DNA of 64,000 nt from Lamellibrachia satsuma (Eukaryota > Annelida > Polychaeta > Sabellida > Siboglinidae). The notes below the pieces were generated by a model. The model made no database searches and was not told the origin of the DNA. It was given only the letters and a program-made list of their open reading frames with translations. The translations under genes and the position numbers were made by a program. Positions 38,793 through 49,995 of the stretch are shown piece by piece (the first letter of the stretch is position 1; every line of letters starts with the position of its first letter). The stretch spans positions 1,908,001 through 1,972,000 of the forward strand of contig BSQZ01000036.1 of NCBI GenBank assembly GCA_033239005.1, in the 5' to 3' direction.

Positions 38793-38812
38793 GGTTGACA
38801 TGTATGATTACA

Positions 38813-39722
38813 ATCGACCAGTTAACGTGGTGGTATATCGGGAAAATGCATATTGGCCAGGCAACACTGTGTCGCATGACAATACATACGTACTTGCCAC
38901 TCCTGCTTTGAGCTTTGATGAAAGGTCATGGTAGGTGCACCTGTTGTCGGCACTGATTGGTCGCTGCTTCCAAATCACCGCAGACTGTCTCTCAAATCAC
39001 CGCAGACTGTCTCTCAAATTGGGACCAGCCCCATTTCCTCCAAGTTCCAACACAATCGTAGCCACAAATTAGTCTCCATATTATCGGTCTCACGACACAA
39101 GGACAAAGTTTTTAACGACCAATTTTTGCACCGCGATACCGAACGACACTGTCGGCCACCACTAATTGTTTATGTGCAGTTGCATTCATTTTATCATTCC
39201 ACATCATTCCACGTGCAAAAAAGTATACATTAATTTCGAATACTGTTTTTTTAGCACTTGCGGTCCAAATAATGCTGCAAATAGCATCCGCGGTGAGCGA
39301 AAATATAAGCCGCTTGCACTCATCGAAGAAGACGCTGATGCATCGTGGCGCTAATTAAACTGAAAAAAATACGCAAAAACAATGTTGTTTAAATAATATG
39401 TGCTTTTTGTACGTAGAATGGTGTCACTGGTGTGTCATGATTGAATGAATGCATCGGCATAGAACAACTGACGTACGAATGTCGTTCAGCGGCGTAAATA
39501 ATTTAAGCCAATCTAGTTCATGATTACCAAGTAATCGCTCGTGAAAACCGGTCTTTAGTAACATTTAAATTACAGAAATTTGAATGTTGTACCTGCAGTC
39601 GTCATCACACTGGGAGTTTACATGTTGGTCCCTAGATGGCAGTGTGATCTACAGCAACCATCACGCATCCTGGAAAATGTGCAGTCCATTTCTGTTCCTT
39701 GTGTTCGGTTCACTTCTTATGC
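38813..39722. other. Intergenic sequence without recognised gene
   Basis: Contains a short duplicated stretch, CACCGCAGACTGTCTCTCAA, at about 38976 and 38998. No coding similarity seen. Confidence 0.5.
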
Positions 39723-39860
39723 CAGGGGTGTGCAAACGTTCGCATTTTGCAAACAAACCGAATTCAGACCTTTTGCGAAATGTTTTATAATGCGAGCGCT
39801 TTCAAGCACTGTTTCGCTAATGCATTTTCAAATTTGGCTAATGAAGTTGTGCACACCTCT
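39723..39860. mobile_element. 138-bp hAT-type MITE with perfect 8-bp TSD
   Basis: Left end CAGGGGTGTGCAAAC; right end GTTGTGCACACCTCT (imperfect inverse). Flanking direct repeats TCTTATGC at 39715-39722 and 39861-39868 are identical. No coding capacity. Confidence 0.85.
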
Positions 39861-39868
39861 TCTTATGC

Positions 39869-40555
39869 AGACCATGAAATGGCTTCTTTCACTCTTCTGA
39901 TCTTGTTTTCACCTACACAGTAGTGCATATGTATATCTGGAGTGAGCCGTCGACCGCCGGATCTCGTCCCGAGTCAGGTGTGTTTTCTCTTGTGACTGTG
40001 CAAGCCGATGCGCGATGCGCAGTGGCGTCCACAGATAGTACAGTCATAGGTGGTACAGTAGTACAACTAACTGCATGCAGTATGTGAAGTAACTGACAAA
40101 TGTTTTTTTTTTTATTCAAAAGCGATATTACTTCCCTTACACGATTGCAGGATTTGTAGTTGTGGCTTTGCTTTGTGAATCAATGTGAAAGACATGTATG
40201 AAGGAGTAAAATACTAATCTACGCTAGACCTACGCTACGTAATTATTACTGAAAGTTGAACACTTTCCTGGTATGTCGCTGGCACTTGTTTCCAATAACG
40301 CACCATTTGTTCCAATTACGCAAACACGTCACGTCAGCGGCGTTTGTCTAATTGCGTTAAAATCATCTCATCGCGTTGACGCATCGCCTCGAGTAAAAGC
40401 AATTTTTTGGTTGCAGCATAGAACACCTGTAGTTGTTAGTATCATGCTTTCGGAATATTTGTCGCTGCAAATAGTAGCGTTGTATCACTACCATATTTGT
40501 CTTCCCGTTAATTTTACCGATGGCTCTTGTCAATTACTGTACTTTGTTGCTGACT
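39869..40555. other. Intergenic sequence without recognised gene
   Basis: Mixed composition; short open frames lack recognisable domains. Confidence 0.5.
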
Positions 40556-42475
40556 TGTCATCTTTCTTTGCTGAATTCCTTGGCGTCCTTCATTGCTGAC
40601 TCCCGTGTTGTCTTACGTTGCTGACTTCCTTGGCGTCCTTCATTGCTGACTCCCGTGTTGTCTTTCATTGCTGACTTCCTTGTTGTCTTACGTTGCTGAC
40701 TCCCGTATTGTCTTACGTTGCTGACTTCCTTGGCGTCCTTCATTGCTGACTCCCGTGTTGTCTTACGTTGCTGACTTCCTTGGCGTCTTTCATTGCTGAC
40801 TCCCGTGTTGTCTTACGTTGCTGACTTCCTTGGCGTCCTTCATTGCTGACTCCCGTGTTGTTTTACGTTGCTGACTTCCTTGGCGTCCTTTATTGCTGAC
40901 TCCCGTGTTGTCCTTCATTGCTGACTTCCGTGTTGCCTTACGTTGCTGACTTCCTTGTTGTTTTACGTTGCTGACTTCCTTGGCGTCCTTCATTGCTGAC
41001 TCCCGTGTTGTCTTTCATTGCTGACTTCCTTGTTGTGTTACGTTGCTGACTCCCGTATTGTCTTACGTTGCTAACTTCTTAGTTGTCTTAGGTTGCTGAC
41101 TTCCTTGACGTCCATTGTTGAATTCCTTGTTGTCTTTCGTTGCTGATTTCCGTGTTGTCTTACGTTGCTGACTCCCGTATTGTCTTACGTTGCTGACTTC
41201 TTAGTTGTCTTAGGTTGCTGACTTCCTTGGCGTCCATCATTGCACACTCCGGTGTTGTCTTACGTTGCTGACTTCTTAGTTGCCTTAGGTTGCTGACTTC
41301 CTTGACGTCCATCATTGCACACTCCGGTGTTGTCTTACGTTGCTGACTGCCGTATTGTCTTACGTTGCTGACTTCTTAGTTGTCTTGGGTTGCTGACTTC
41401 CTTGACATCCATCATTGCACACTCCGGTGTTGTCTTACGTTGCTGACTGCCGTATTGTCTTACGTTGCTGACTTCTTAGTTGTCTTGGGTTGCTGACTTC
41501 CTTGACGTCCATCATTGCTAACTCCCGTGTTGTCTTACGTCGCTGACTTCCTTGGCGTCCTTCATTGCTGACTCCCGTGTTGTCGTACGTTTCTGACTTC
41601 CTTGGCGTCCTTCATTGCTGACTCCCGTGTTGTCTTACGTTGCTGACTTCCTTGGCGTCCTTTATTGCTGACTCCCGTGTTGTCCTTCATTGCCGACTCC
41701 CGTGTTGCCTTACGTTGCTGACTTTCTTGTTGTCTTACGTTGCTGACTTCCTTGGCGTCCTTCATTGCTGACTTCCTTGACGTCCATTGCTGACTTCCTT
41801 GTTGTCTTTCGTTGCTGACTCCCGTGTTGTCTTAGGTTGCTGACTTCCTTGACGTCCATTGCTGACTTCCTTGTTGTCTTTCGTTGCTGACTCCCGTGTT
41901 GTCTTAGGTTGCTGACTTCCTTGACGTCCATTGTTGAATTCCTTGTTGTCTTTCGTTGCTGATTTCCGTGTTGTCTTATGTTGCTGACTACCGTATTGTC
42001 TTACGTTGCTGACTTCTTAGTTGTCTTGGGTTGCTGACTTCCTTGACGTCCATCATTGCACACTCCGGTGTTGTCTTACGTTGCTGACTGCCGTATTGTC
42101 TTACGTTGCTGACTTCTTAGTTGTCTTGGGTTGCTGACTTCCTTGACGTCCATCATTGCACACTCCGGTGTTGTCTTACGTTGCTGACTGCCGTATTGTC
42201 TTACGTTGCTGACTTCTTAGTTGTCTTAGGTTGCTGACTTCCTTGACGTCCATCATTGCACACTCCGGTGTTGTCTTACGTTGCTGACTGCCGTATTGTC
42301 TTACGTTGCTGACTTCTTAGTTGTCTTGGGTTGCTGACTTCCTTGACGTCCATCATTGCACACTCCGGTGTTGTCTTACGTTGCTGACTGCCGTATTGTC
42401 TTACGTTGCTGACTTCTTAGTTGTCTTAGGTTGCTAACTTCCTTGACGTCCATCATTGCACACTCCCGTGTTGTC
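40556..42475. repeat. 25-bp satellite (about 77 copies) with 100-bp higher-order repeat
   Basis: Monomers start TTGCTGACTTCCTTGGCGTC or TTGCTGACTCCCGTGTTGTC. From about 41290, and clearly at 42031, 42131, 42231, 42331 and 42431, four distinct monomers repeat as a 100-bp block. Open frames on the minus strand (MKDAKEVSN units) are artefacts of a 75-bp in-frame period. Confidence 0.95.
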
Positions 42476-42677
42476 TCGCAAATGTCCCTGTTTTAGGCCA
42501 TTTTTCTCTCTGTCCGAAGAAAAAATATATATTTTCTCTCTTTGTTCCCCAATTAAACCTGATAATTCTCTCTTTCATCGAAGAGGAAATTTCCCAACGA
42601 AAACGTTCTGCCCGGGCTTACCTTACACTTGTAGATATCAGATAAATGTTTCAATAATTCTCTCTTGGTGACCATAA

Positions 42678-43703
<1,026 letters not shown>

Positions 43704-44742
43704 CAGCGGTTGTCAAACTGAGGGTCGTGACCTCTGGGGTCGTTTGGCAATTTCAGGGGGTCGTCTTACCATCCCTTCAAAATTTAATTCGCGTACAATT
43801 AAAACGTATGAATAATCGCGTAAGATTTACAAGATTCGCAGGTCAAGTCGTTTTGCTCCTACGATGTACCAGTTTCGCCGCCGCGCTGAATGAAAAGGCG
43901 CCCCAGAAATGATAATTAGATCGTCATGATAATTTTACTTTCGAGCAATTAGAAAATTCGTTTATCTTCACGGCAGATGTTGCTCGAAGTCACTGCGGTA
44001 AGTGGAATAGAAGTTATGATGCGTTGAAGCATAGTGTTTTTAATGATGTTATCGCCTGGAATGCAATGTCGTATGTAAATAAAGCCATTTATTAGCCACA
44101 CGCTATTTAAATTATGTATGGTGTGTGTGTGATACGTGAACACGATTTAGAGGGGCCGAAAGTACATTTTGTGAGGCCATTTCATGTCATTCTTCGCCTT
44201 CGGAACGTATCTATTGTTTAATTACTGAACACTGTAGATGACATTATTTGAATTACAATTCAATAAATTTAATTTTGGCATTAGTTGTCCAATTTAAATG
44301 GAGTAAAACCATGCAATTCAGAATAAGGAGCTCCTTGTAGCATAAAAAGCAATGCTTAATTAATGCATTTTTTCAGGTGTTAATGCTACTTTAATGCGAC
44401 CTGACAGCTATGGAAATGTTTCAGTATTATGCTACGTTCCAGTTATGCAAAACATATAATATTATATTTGATTTCCCATTTTAGCAGGTGTGGTGGTCAA
44501 GAAAGCATGGCGTCTGGCAAGAAACGCATCTATCTGGACATCTACCTGAATTTCGGTTTTACAAGCATAAATTAGAGAGGAGTTGCAAAACCTCAATATA
44601 TGATTTGCTACACAGTCCAGGCAGCTGAAGCGCTGAAGCCTAGCTACCTTAAAACACACCTCAATGATTGGGTGTCGATCAGGCTTAGTGACCCTCGTCA
44701 AAAGGGATAGCTCCAGATGCCTGTTCTCTTCATTGCATGACT

Positions 44743-44925
44743 CATAGGGAGGTCCTTGCATCAAAGACACCACAGACACTCCTGTAAACTCTTGATACCT
44801 TCATAGGGAGGTCCTTGCATCAAAGACACCACAGACACTCCTGTAAACTCTTGATAACTTCATAGGGAGGTCCTTGCATCAAAGACACCACAGACACTCC
44901 TGTAAACTCTTGATACCTTCATAAG
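44743..44925. repeat. 59-bp triplication
   Basis: CATAGGGAGGTCCTTGCATC begins at 44743, 44802 and 44861. Three nearly identical units inside the hAT coding remnant. Confidence 0.92.
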
Positions 44926-45540
44926 AACTGTGAACTTTGTGAAAACAAGTGCCCTCAATTGGCGCCTTTTTAAGAAGCCACGCCAGGACATGGACTCTGT
45001 TCACGAAACGCTTCTGTTCTACACGCGAGTCCATTGGCTGTCCAAAGGCAATGTTCTTTTCGCACTCAGAGAAGAAATCAAGCTCTTTCTCGGTATCCAA
45101 AACAAAATGGATCTGCTTTCAGCTTGGTCAGAAGATGATTGTGAATTACGACTAGCCTACCTCGTGGACATTTTCGGACAGTTGAACTCTCTGAATATTG
45201 AACTCTAAGGGAAAGAAAGCTTGATCAGCGATTTTGTTGAGAAGATAAAAGCTTTCGTTTGCAAGTTTAAAAATTGGAGTCACAAAATTAGCTTATCGAG
45301 GAGTCAAACATCTCGGCTACTAAGATACCCATTCACTATCCCAGTGACATATATACCTAATGACAAGACATAGCGTTTGGGACTCCGAGAAGATTCAGAC
45401 GCCAAGATGAAGTTCGACACTGAAACTTGCTGATATTGTGCAGCATCAGCCATCTCACTGAATTGATAAAAGCTTACATTTCTTTGGGCAACCTCTGTGA
45501 AACTATGACTTCAAATAAAGGCATATTCTTCTCCTACCGT
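44910..45540 (+). pseudogene. hAT transposase remnant (ZBED5/SCAND3-like)
   Basis: TVNFVKTSALNWRLFKKPR, LLFYTRVHWLSKGNVLFALR and DDCELRLAYLVDIFGQLNSL correspond to the conserved region of ZBED5/FAM200/SCAND3-like transposases (family knowledge). A stop follows NIEL at 45205; homology fades after KAFVCKFKNW. N-terminal BED finger not found. Confidence 0.75.
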
Positions 45541-46117
45541 TCGTTTTAAAGTAAATAGTAGTTATTTCGGACTTAGTAGGAATAGGCCACGCTGGTCTCG
45601 TTAGGCGCCAAGTTGATGTTTCATGCAAATTTGCCAGTATGTGCTCACTTCCGGCCCCGGTTCATTGAAAGTGAAACCAAATGCATTGTTTTGGGCCTTT
45701 GCACCTATAAGAGTGCCTAAAAACTCACCATTTGCAAATATAATCAAAACTATCACGTGGTTTACTGGGAATTTGTTCTAAAATTGCAAAATTCTGGTCT
45801 AAAGTCATTTTTCGTGGAGGCTGATATATTTGCAATTTTGACCAATCAGCGGCGAGCAGCCCCTTAACCCCCAACACGGCTGTGACGTAGGCTGTGCATA
45901 TCGCGCGTATTTTTAACGTGGTTGAGATGCGCAGTTACATTTTTATTTGCTTTTAAATTGGGTTTACACGAAGCAGAAACTCTTATAATGCTGTATTGTG
46001 CAACATTCGGACGTAAACATGATACAAGATTTAACAAGATTTGCCATCCAAGCCAAAGGCCCAGATGGCAAGTGGACAAGGAAGCCATTGGCTTATCGAG
46101 AGTCCAACAATGTTCAC

Positions 46118-47440
46118 CTACTTATAACCCGCCCTCCTGATATATGTGTCAACCTTGTTTTTAAACATATTCACGCTGCTAGCAGTTACACAATCTGTAG
46201 ACAATTTGTTCCATTCATTTATTGTCCTCTGTGAGAACGAGTGCTTCCTGATGTCCAATCTACATTGATCCTTTACTAATTTTACCTCATGTCCTCTAGT
46301 TCTGCTATCCTTCTTGAGTGAGAAAAACATATTTCTATCAATATTTTCATACCCATTCAATATCTTAAAAACTTCAATCTGATCTCCTCTTAACCTCCTT
46401 GTGTCTAGAGTTGTTAAACCACATTGTTTCAGGCGTTCTTCATAACTAAGGTCTCTAAGTTCTGGAATCATTTTAGTTGCTCTCCTTTGTATGCGTTCAA
46501 GCGTATCTATATCCTTCTTACGATATGGTCTCCATGCTTGTATACAGTATTCTAAATGAGGTCTAACTATTGCTTTATAAAGAGGTATAATTAACTTTTT
46601 TCCCTTGTATGTTATGTTTCTTCTAATCAATCCAAGAATTTGATTACCCTTTGAAGCTGCAATACCACACTGCTCTGAAACTTTCATATCAGCGCTTATT
46701 GTAACTCCTAAGTCCTTTTCTTTTACAGTAGTACCCAGAACGGTATCTCCCATTTTATAGTTTACATTCAAGTTCCCATGTCCTGTATGTAGGCATTTAC
46801 ATTTCCAAAAATTGAACAGCATCTGCCATTTCTCAGACCATTTCACTAATCTGTCTAGATCGTTTTGTAAATGTTGTTTATCACCATCAGTATTAACCTT
46901 TCTAAACAGTTTTGTGTCATCCGCAAATTTCAGTATGTTACTTGTTATACTGTCGTCCAAGTCATTGATATAAATTAAGAATAATATAGGTCCTAATACT
47001 GATCCTTGAGGTACCCCACTCAAAACCTATTTCCAATTTGAAACTTCTCCATCTACTACAACTCGTTGTCTTCTGTCAGTCAGCCATTGTTCTATCCAGT
47101 CAGTTATGCTATCCCCGATACCATGGGCTTTTAATTTAAGTAGCAATCTTTGATGTGGCACTTTGTCAAAAGCTTTCTGAAAATCTAAGTAGATAATATC
47201 TACTGGCGATCCCACGTCTATCCACTTAGTGATTTCTTCCAAAAAACATAACATATTTGTTAAGCATGACCTTCGTTTAAGGAATCCATGTTGAGATGAA
47301 TTTAATAATTTATGCTTAACGAGGAAGTCCACCATATGGTCTTTAATTAACCTTTCTAATAATTTACAAATCACTGACGTTAAACTCACTGGTCTGTAAT
47401 TCTCTGACTTATTTCTCGAACCCTGTTTAAATAATGGTAT
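46118..47440 (-). pseudogene. CR1 ORF2, RT part only
   Basis: Starts at IPLFKQGSRNKSENYRPVSL, continues through IYLDFQKAFDKVPH and FADDTKLF, and ends VDTYIRRAGYK. One TAG stop (near 47024, where the other copy has TCG Ser in SNWKSVLSG) splits it. Only about ten residues differ from the plus copy over roughly 440. Endonuclease and N-terminal RT are deleted. Confidence 0.88.
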
Positions 47441-48496
47441 ATAAATCCCTGACAGTATTACCTGCTCAACCCGCGTCTGTTTTAGTGTTCTGACCAACTG
47501 CCTATATTTCCTAACTATGGCAGTTGTACCCTCCCTCTCTACGTTATTTGTCCCTACGTGTACTAAAACAGATCCACCCTTACCCGAGCCTACGATGTTT
47601 TTTACCATCTCAGTTATCGCCTCTATTTTGGCTCCAGGCAAGCAGACCACCACATCATCTCCCTTGTTTAAGACTCTGTCGGTCTTCCCAACTATCGAAT
47701 CCCCCACAAACACCCTCGCTCTCTTCCTCACCCCCTCTATCACTGCTGCAGAATAATTCTTCCTTTCGATCCCCTCCATCACATTCTGTCCTGACCCCTT
47801 CCCTCCCGTCTTCCTCACTTCCCACTCCTTTGCTCTTGTCTCTCCCACTCCCCTCTCCTTCACTCCGGTTGTTTTCCCTTCCTTCTCCCCCACTCACTTC
47901 TCCTTCCCTCCTGTCTCCCCTACTCCCCTCTCCTTCACTCCGGTTGTTTTCCCTCCCGTCTCCCCCACTCCCTTTTCCTTCCCTCCTCTCTCCGCTACTC
48001 CCCTCTCCTTCACTCCGGTTGTCTTCCCTCCCGTCTCCCCCACTCCCTTCTCCTTCCCTCCTGTCTCCCCTACTCCCCTCTCCTTCACCCCGGTTGTCTA
48101 CCCTCCCGTTCCTTTCCTTCCCGTCTCCTTACGTCCTGTCTCCCTATCACCTGTTACCTTCCCTCCTCTCAGCTTCCTCCCAGGCTGAGGTGAGCTCTCC
48201 CTAGCATCTCTTGTGTCTTTCCCCACTTTATCGTCTACTGTTCCCCCACCGGAACTACTGGCACAACTCCCCTGTTCCCTTCCCACCATTGCCACAACGA
48301 GCAGCCTCAGCTCTTCTAACTCCACCTCTAGTTCCTTCATCCTTGCGCATCCCCTACACTCAAAACTAAAACTATCTGCCTGGACCTCAGCCCAGGACTT
48401 CTCGCACCCAGACTTGACGAAATCCACCCAGTTACTGCAACTGCCACAAATTAAGTGCCTTGTGGCCTTTAACTGCCGTTTGCACGGCGCCATCAT
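47441..48496 (-). pseudogene. CR1 ORF1: zinc finger, coiled coil, repeat, SGNH esterase N-half
   Basis: ATG at 48496-48494 (MMAPCKRQLKATRHLICGSC). The Cys pattern ...CGSC...GCEKSW...CRGC fits a PHD-like finger, then MKELEVELEELRLLV (coiled coil), then a Gly/Lys/Glu-rich tandem repeat, then RVFVGDSIVGKTDRVL with the GDS nucleophile motif and VLVHVGTNNV. An in-frame stop near 47893 interrupts it. It fuses after VEQVILSGI directly to the RT at IPLFK. Confidence 0.82.
47880..48115 (-). repeat. about 72-bp in-frame minisatellite in CR1 ORF1
   Basis: C/T-rich units on the plus strand (CTCCTTCCCTCCTGTCTCCC and TTCACTCCGGTTGT) encode alternating KERGVGETGG and KEKGVGETGG/KTTGV on the minus strand. 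About three full units with partial ones beyond. Confidence 0.85.
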
Positions 48497-48744
48497 ACAA
48501 TTTAGTTTTAATTAGTTTGCTACGTTAGCCTTGAATAAGGATGTTTTTGTGATCAAAAGAACACTTTAGGCTAAAAATCCTGCCACCTAGCGAATACGGA
48601 GAACACTGTGTGACAAAACAACGAAGTCAGTGTGTACTAATTTACGCTAAAATCCTGCTGTTAATTCCTTTTTACCGAAAACGTTGACTACCACTATGTC
48701 AGATATTACCTTATGTATGTAATTTAAGTAAATAAATCACGTTA

Positions 48745-48745
48745 T

Positions 48746-48783
<38 letters not shown>
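48745..48783. repeat. (TA)n microsatellite
   Basis: Pure TA run between the CR1 5' region and the THAP remnant. Confidence 0.95.
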
Positions 48784-48787
<4 letters not shown>

Positions 48788-48884
48788 CCAATGTAAACGA
48801 TAGCTCGATGCACGGGTTGAATGACCAAATAAACAAACTCCCTTTTATCACTCGTTGAGTTTGATACAGCGAGGTATAGAGAGT

Positions 48885-49230
48885 TGTCTTTCTTCGATTT
48901 CCTCTGGAAAAACAGACAGTAGCGAAGCAATGAATTCACAGTGCAGGCGGGCTGGTTGGAAGCTCACGCGATATACTAGACTTTGTTCGGCCCACTTTGA
49001 AGAGTCGTGTTTTGAAGTTGATATATTTTCATAAACCAATGGGTCAAGATCCTTCTAAACGTCGGCGACGGAGAACGTTAAAGCCTGGAGCGGTACCGAC
49101 AATTTTCCAGTATGTACCTCAGACGAAAGCTTCGACACAACGCAAACACTCGACCAAGAAAACTGTCAAGTTGGAAGGCGAGGCGATTAGTAAACAACGA
49201 ATGAATGGACTATCTTGCCAAATAAGTTGA
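48885..49230 (+). pseudogene. THAP-domain remnant of a DNA transposon
   Basis: FLRFPLEKQTVAKQ (frame of 48889) then, after a TGA/frameshift at about 48931, AGWKLTRYTRLCSAHFEESC (frame of 48930) and finally TLKPGAVPTIF (frame of 48997). These fit the THAP pattern RFP...W...W.PS..SRLCS.HF..S.F...LKPGAVPTIF. The first Cys pair is not visible. At least two frame changes, so inactive. Confidence 0.72.
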
Positions 49231-49679
49231 TTTTAGACTTAAACAACATGTCCAAACTTATTGGCAAGTATGCGACTAAAATCGTCTACGTCTACGATCA
49301 GGCGTTTAAAAAAATTGGAATTGTGGGAAACATAGTCAGCACTCTTGACGTAGGATTCTAAAAAATATGGCACTGCCCATGCAAAACAGATTTTCGATGT
49401 TCAACGAGGTATATTTAGTTAACCAGTTGCGTGGTATTCTTAATTATAGTTGCAAATGGTTAGTGTTCAAGTACTCTTCAGGTACAAAGGCCAAGAAATG
49501 CCTTTGGTTTCATTTTAACGTGTTATGATGTGCACAACTTGGGGGCCGGAAGTGCATTATCTCGTCAAATGTCGCCTCGAAACGAGAATCACTTGTGTCC
49601 CCTGTGGATGGTCGTCGTGAAGACAATCTGTGAAAAAAAGGGTCATGATGCAAAAGAGTTTGAGAACTACTGCACTATG

Positions 49680-49995
49680 GTATGTACACGAGGCCTGGTA
49701 CATTAGGGCGGGTACATTACCTAGGTACGTACACGAGGCCTGGTACATTAGGGCGGGTACACTAGGGTACGTACACGAGGCCGCGTACATTAGAGTGGGC
49801 ACAGTAGGATATGTACATTAGGGCGGGTACACTAGGGTACGTACACGAGGCCGCGTACATTAGAGTGGTCACGGTAGGGTATGTACACGAGGCCGGTTAC
49901 ATTAGGTCGCGTAATCTGCGGTATGTACACGAGGCCGGGTACATTAGGGTATTACACGAAGCCGGGTATATTAGGGTTTTACGCGAGGGCGGGTA
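49680..49995. repeat. about 40-bp minisatellite flanking the hAT right end
   Basis: Units built from GTACACGAGGCCTGGTACAT and TAGGGCGGGTACA with variations; starts directly at the element's right flank. Confidence 0.85.

Larger units (their letters stand above)
34652..38806 (-). mobile_element. hAT-type DNA transposon with 6-bp TSD, split by a CR1 insertion
   Basis: Terminal inverted repeats CATACATGTCAACC (34652-34665) and GGTTGACATGTATG (38793-38806) are perfect over 14 bases. They are flanked by a perfect direct duplication ATTACA (34646-34651 and 38807-38812). The right side holds a hAT C-terminal transposase fragment (minus) and CCGTCA-rich subterminal repeats. The CR1 copy starts only a few bases inside the left end. 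With the CR1 removed, under 1 kb of the original element remains, so it is an internally deleted copy. Confidence 0.75.
46020..48530 (-). mobile_element. CR1-type retrotransposon with internal deletion
   Basis: Same family as 34668-37885. From right to left: ORF1 start, zinc-finger and coiled-coil part, Gly/Lys-rich repeat, esterase N-half, then a jump into RT, the end of ORF2, 3' UTR and tail (46020-46035). The 5' UTR may reach about 48720. Confidence 0.88.
45646..49554. mobile_element. Inner DNA transposon with long inverted ends and a THAP remnant
   Basis: Ends CACTTCCGGCCCC (45646-45658) and the inverse (49541-49554). The next about 120 bases on each side are also inverted copies: GAAACCAAATGCATTG versus GAAACCAAAGGCATTTC, GGCCTTTGCACCT versus GGCCTTTGTACCT, CACCATTTGCAAATATAAT versus AACCATTTGCAACTATAAT. 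It holds a broken THAP domain, so a P-element-like or Kolobok-like transposon is likely. TSD not clear. Sits inside the hAT element and contains a CR1 copy. Confidence 0.65.
43704..49672 (+). mobile_element. Outer hAT element containing nested insertions (about 6.0 kb)
   Basis: Left end CAGCGGTTGTCAAACTGAGG; the right end reversed reads CAGTAGTTCTCAAACTC, the CAGnGnTTCTCAAAC type of hAT terminal repeat. Flanking octamers CTCTAGGG (43696-43703) and CACTATGG (49673-49680) match at 6 of 8 with TA at the centre, as expected of an aged 8-bp hAT duplication. Contains transposase remnants on the plus strand and a second element at 45646-49554. Confidence 0.7.

Noticed and set aside
34652..38806. Treating the CR1 as part of the DNA transposon's own coding capacity
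   Set aside because: The CR1 has its own 3' tail and opposite orientation to the hAT fragment, so it is a later insertion.
40558..41931. Minus-strand MKDAKEVSNVRQ repeat frames
   Set aside because: A product of the 25-bp satellite (three monomers = 75 bp in frame); stops recur when the monomer order changes.
40556..42475. CRISPR-like array
   Set aside because: Regular 25-bp units have no alternating unique spacers, and the genome is eukaryotic.
47524..48204. 226-codon plus-strand Pro/Ser/Leu-rich frame
   Set aside because: It is the antisense of the CR1 ORF1 Gly/Lys-rich repeat; ORF1 on the minus strand has recognisable domains.
49000..49230. Intact host THAP gene
   Set aside because: The domain needs at least two frame changes and lies inside inverted transposon ends.
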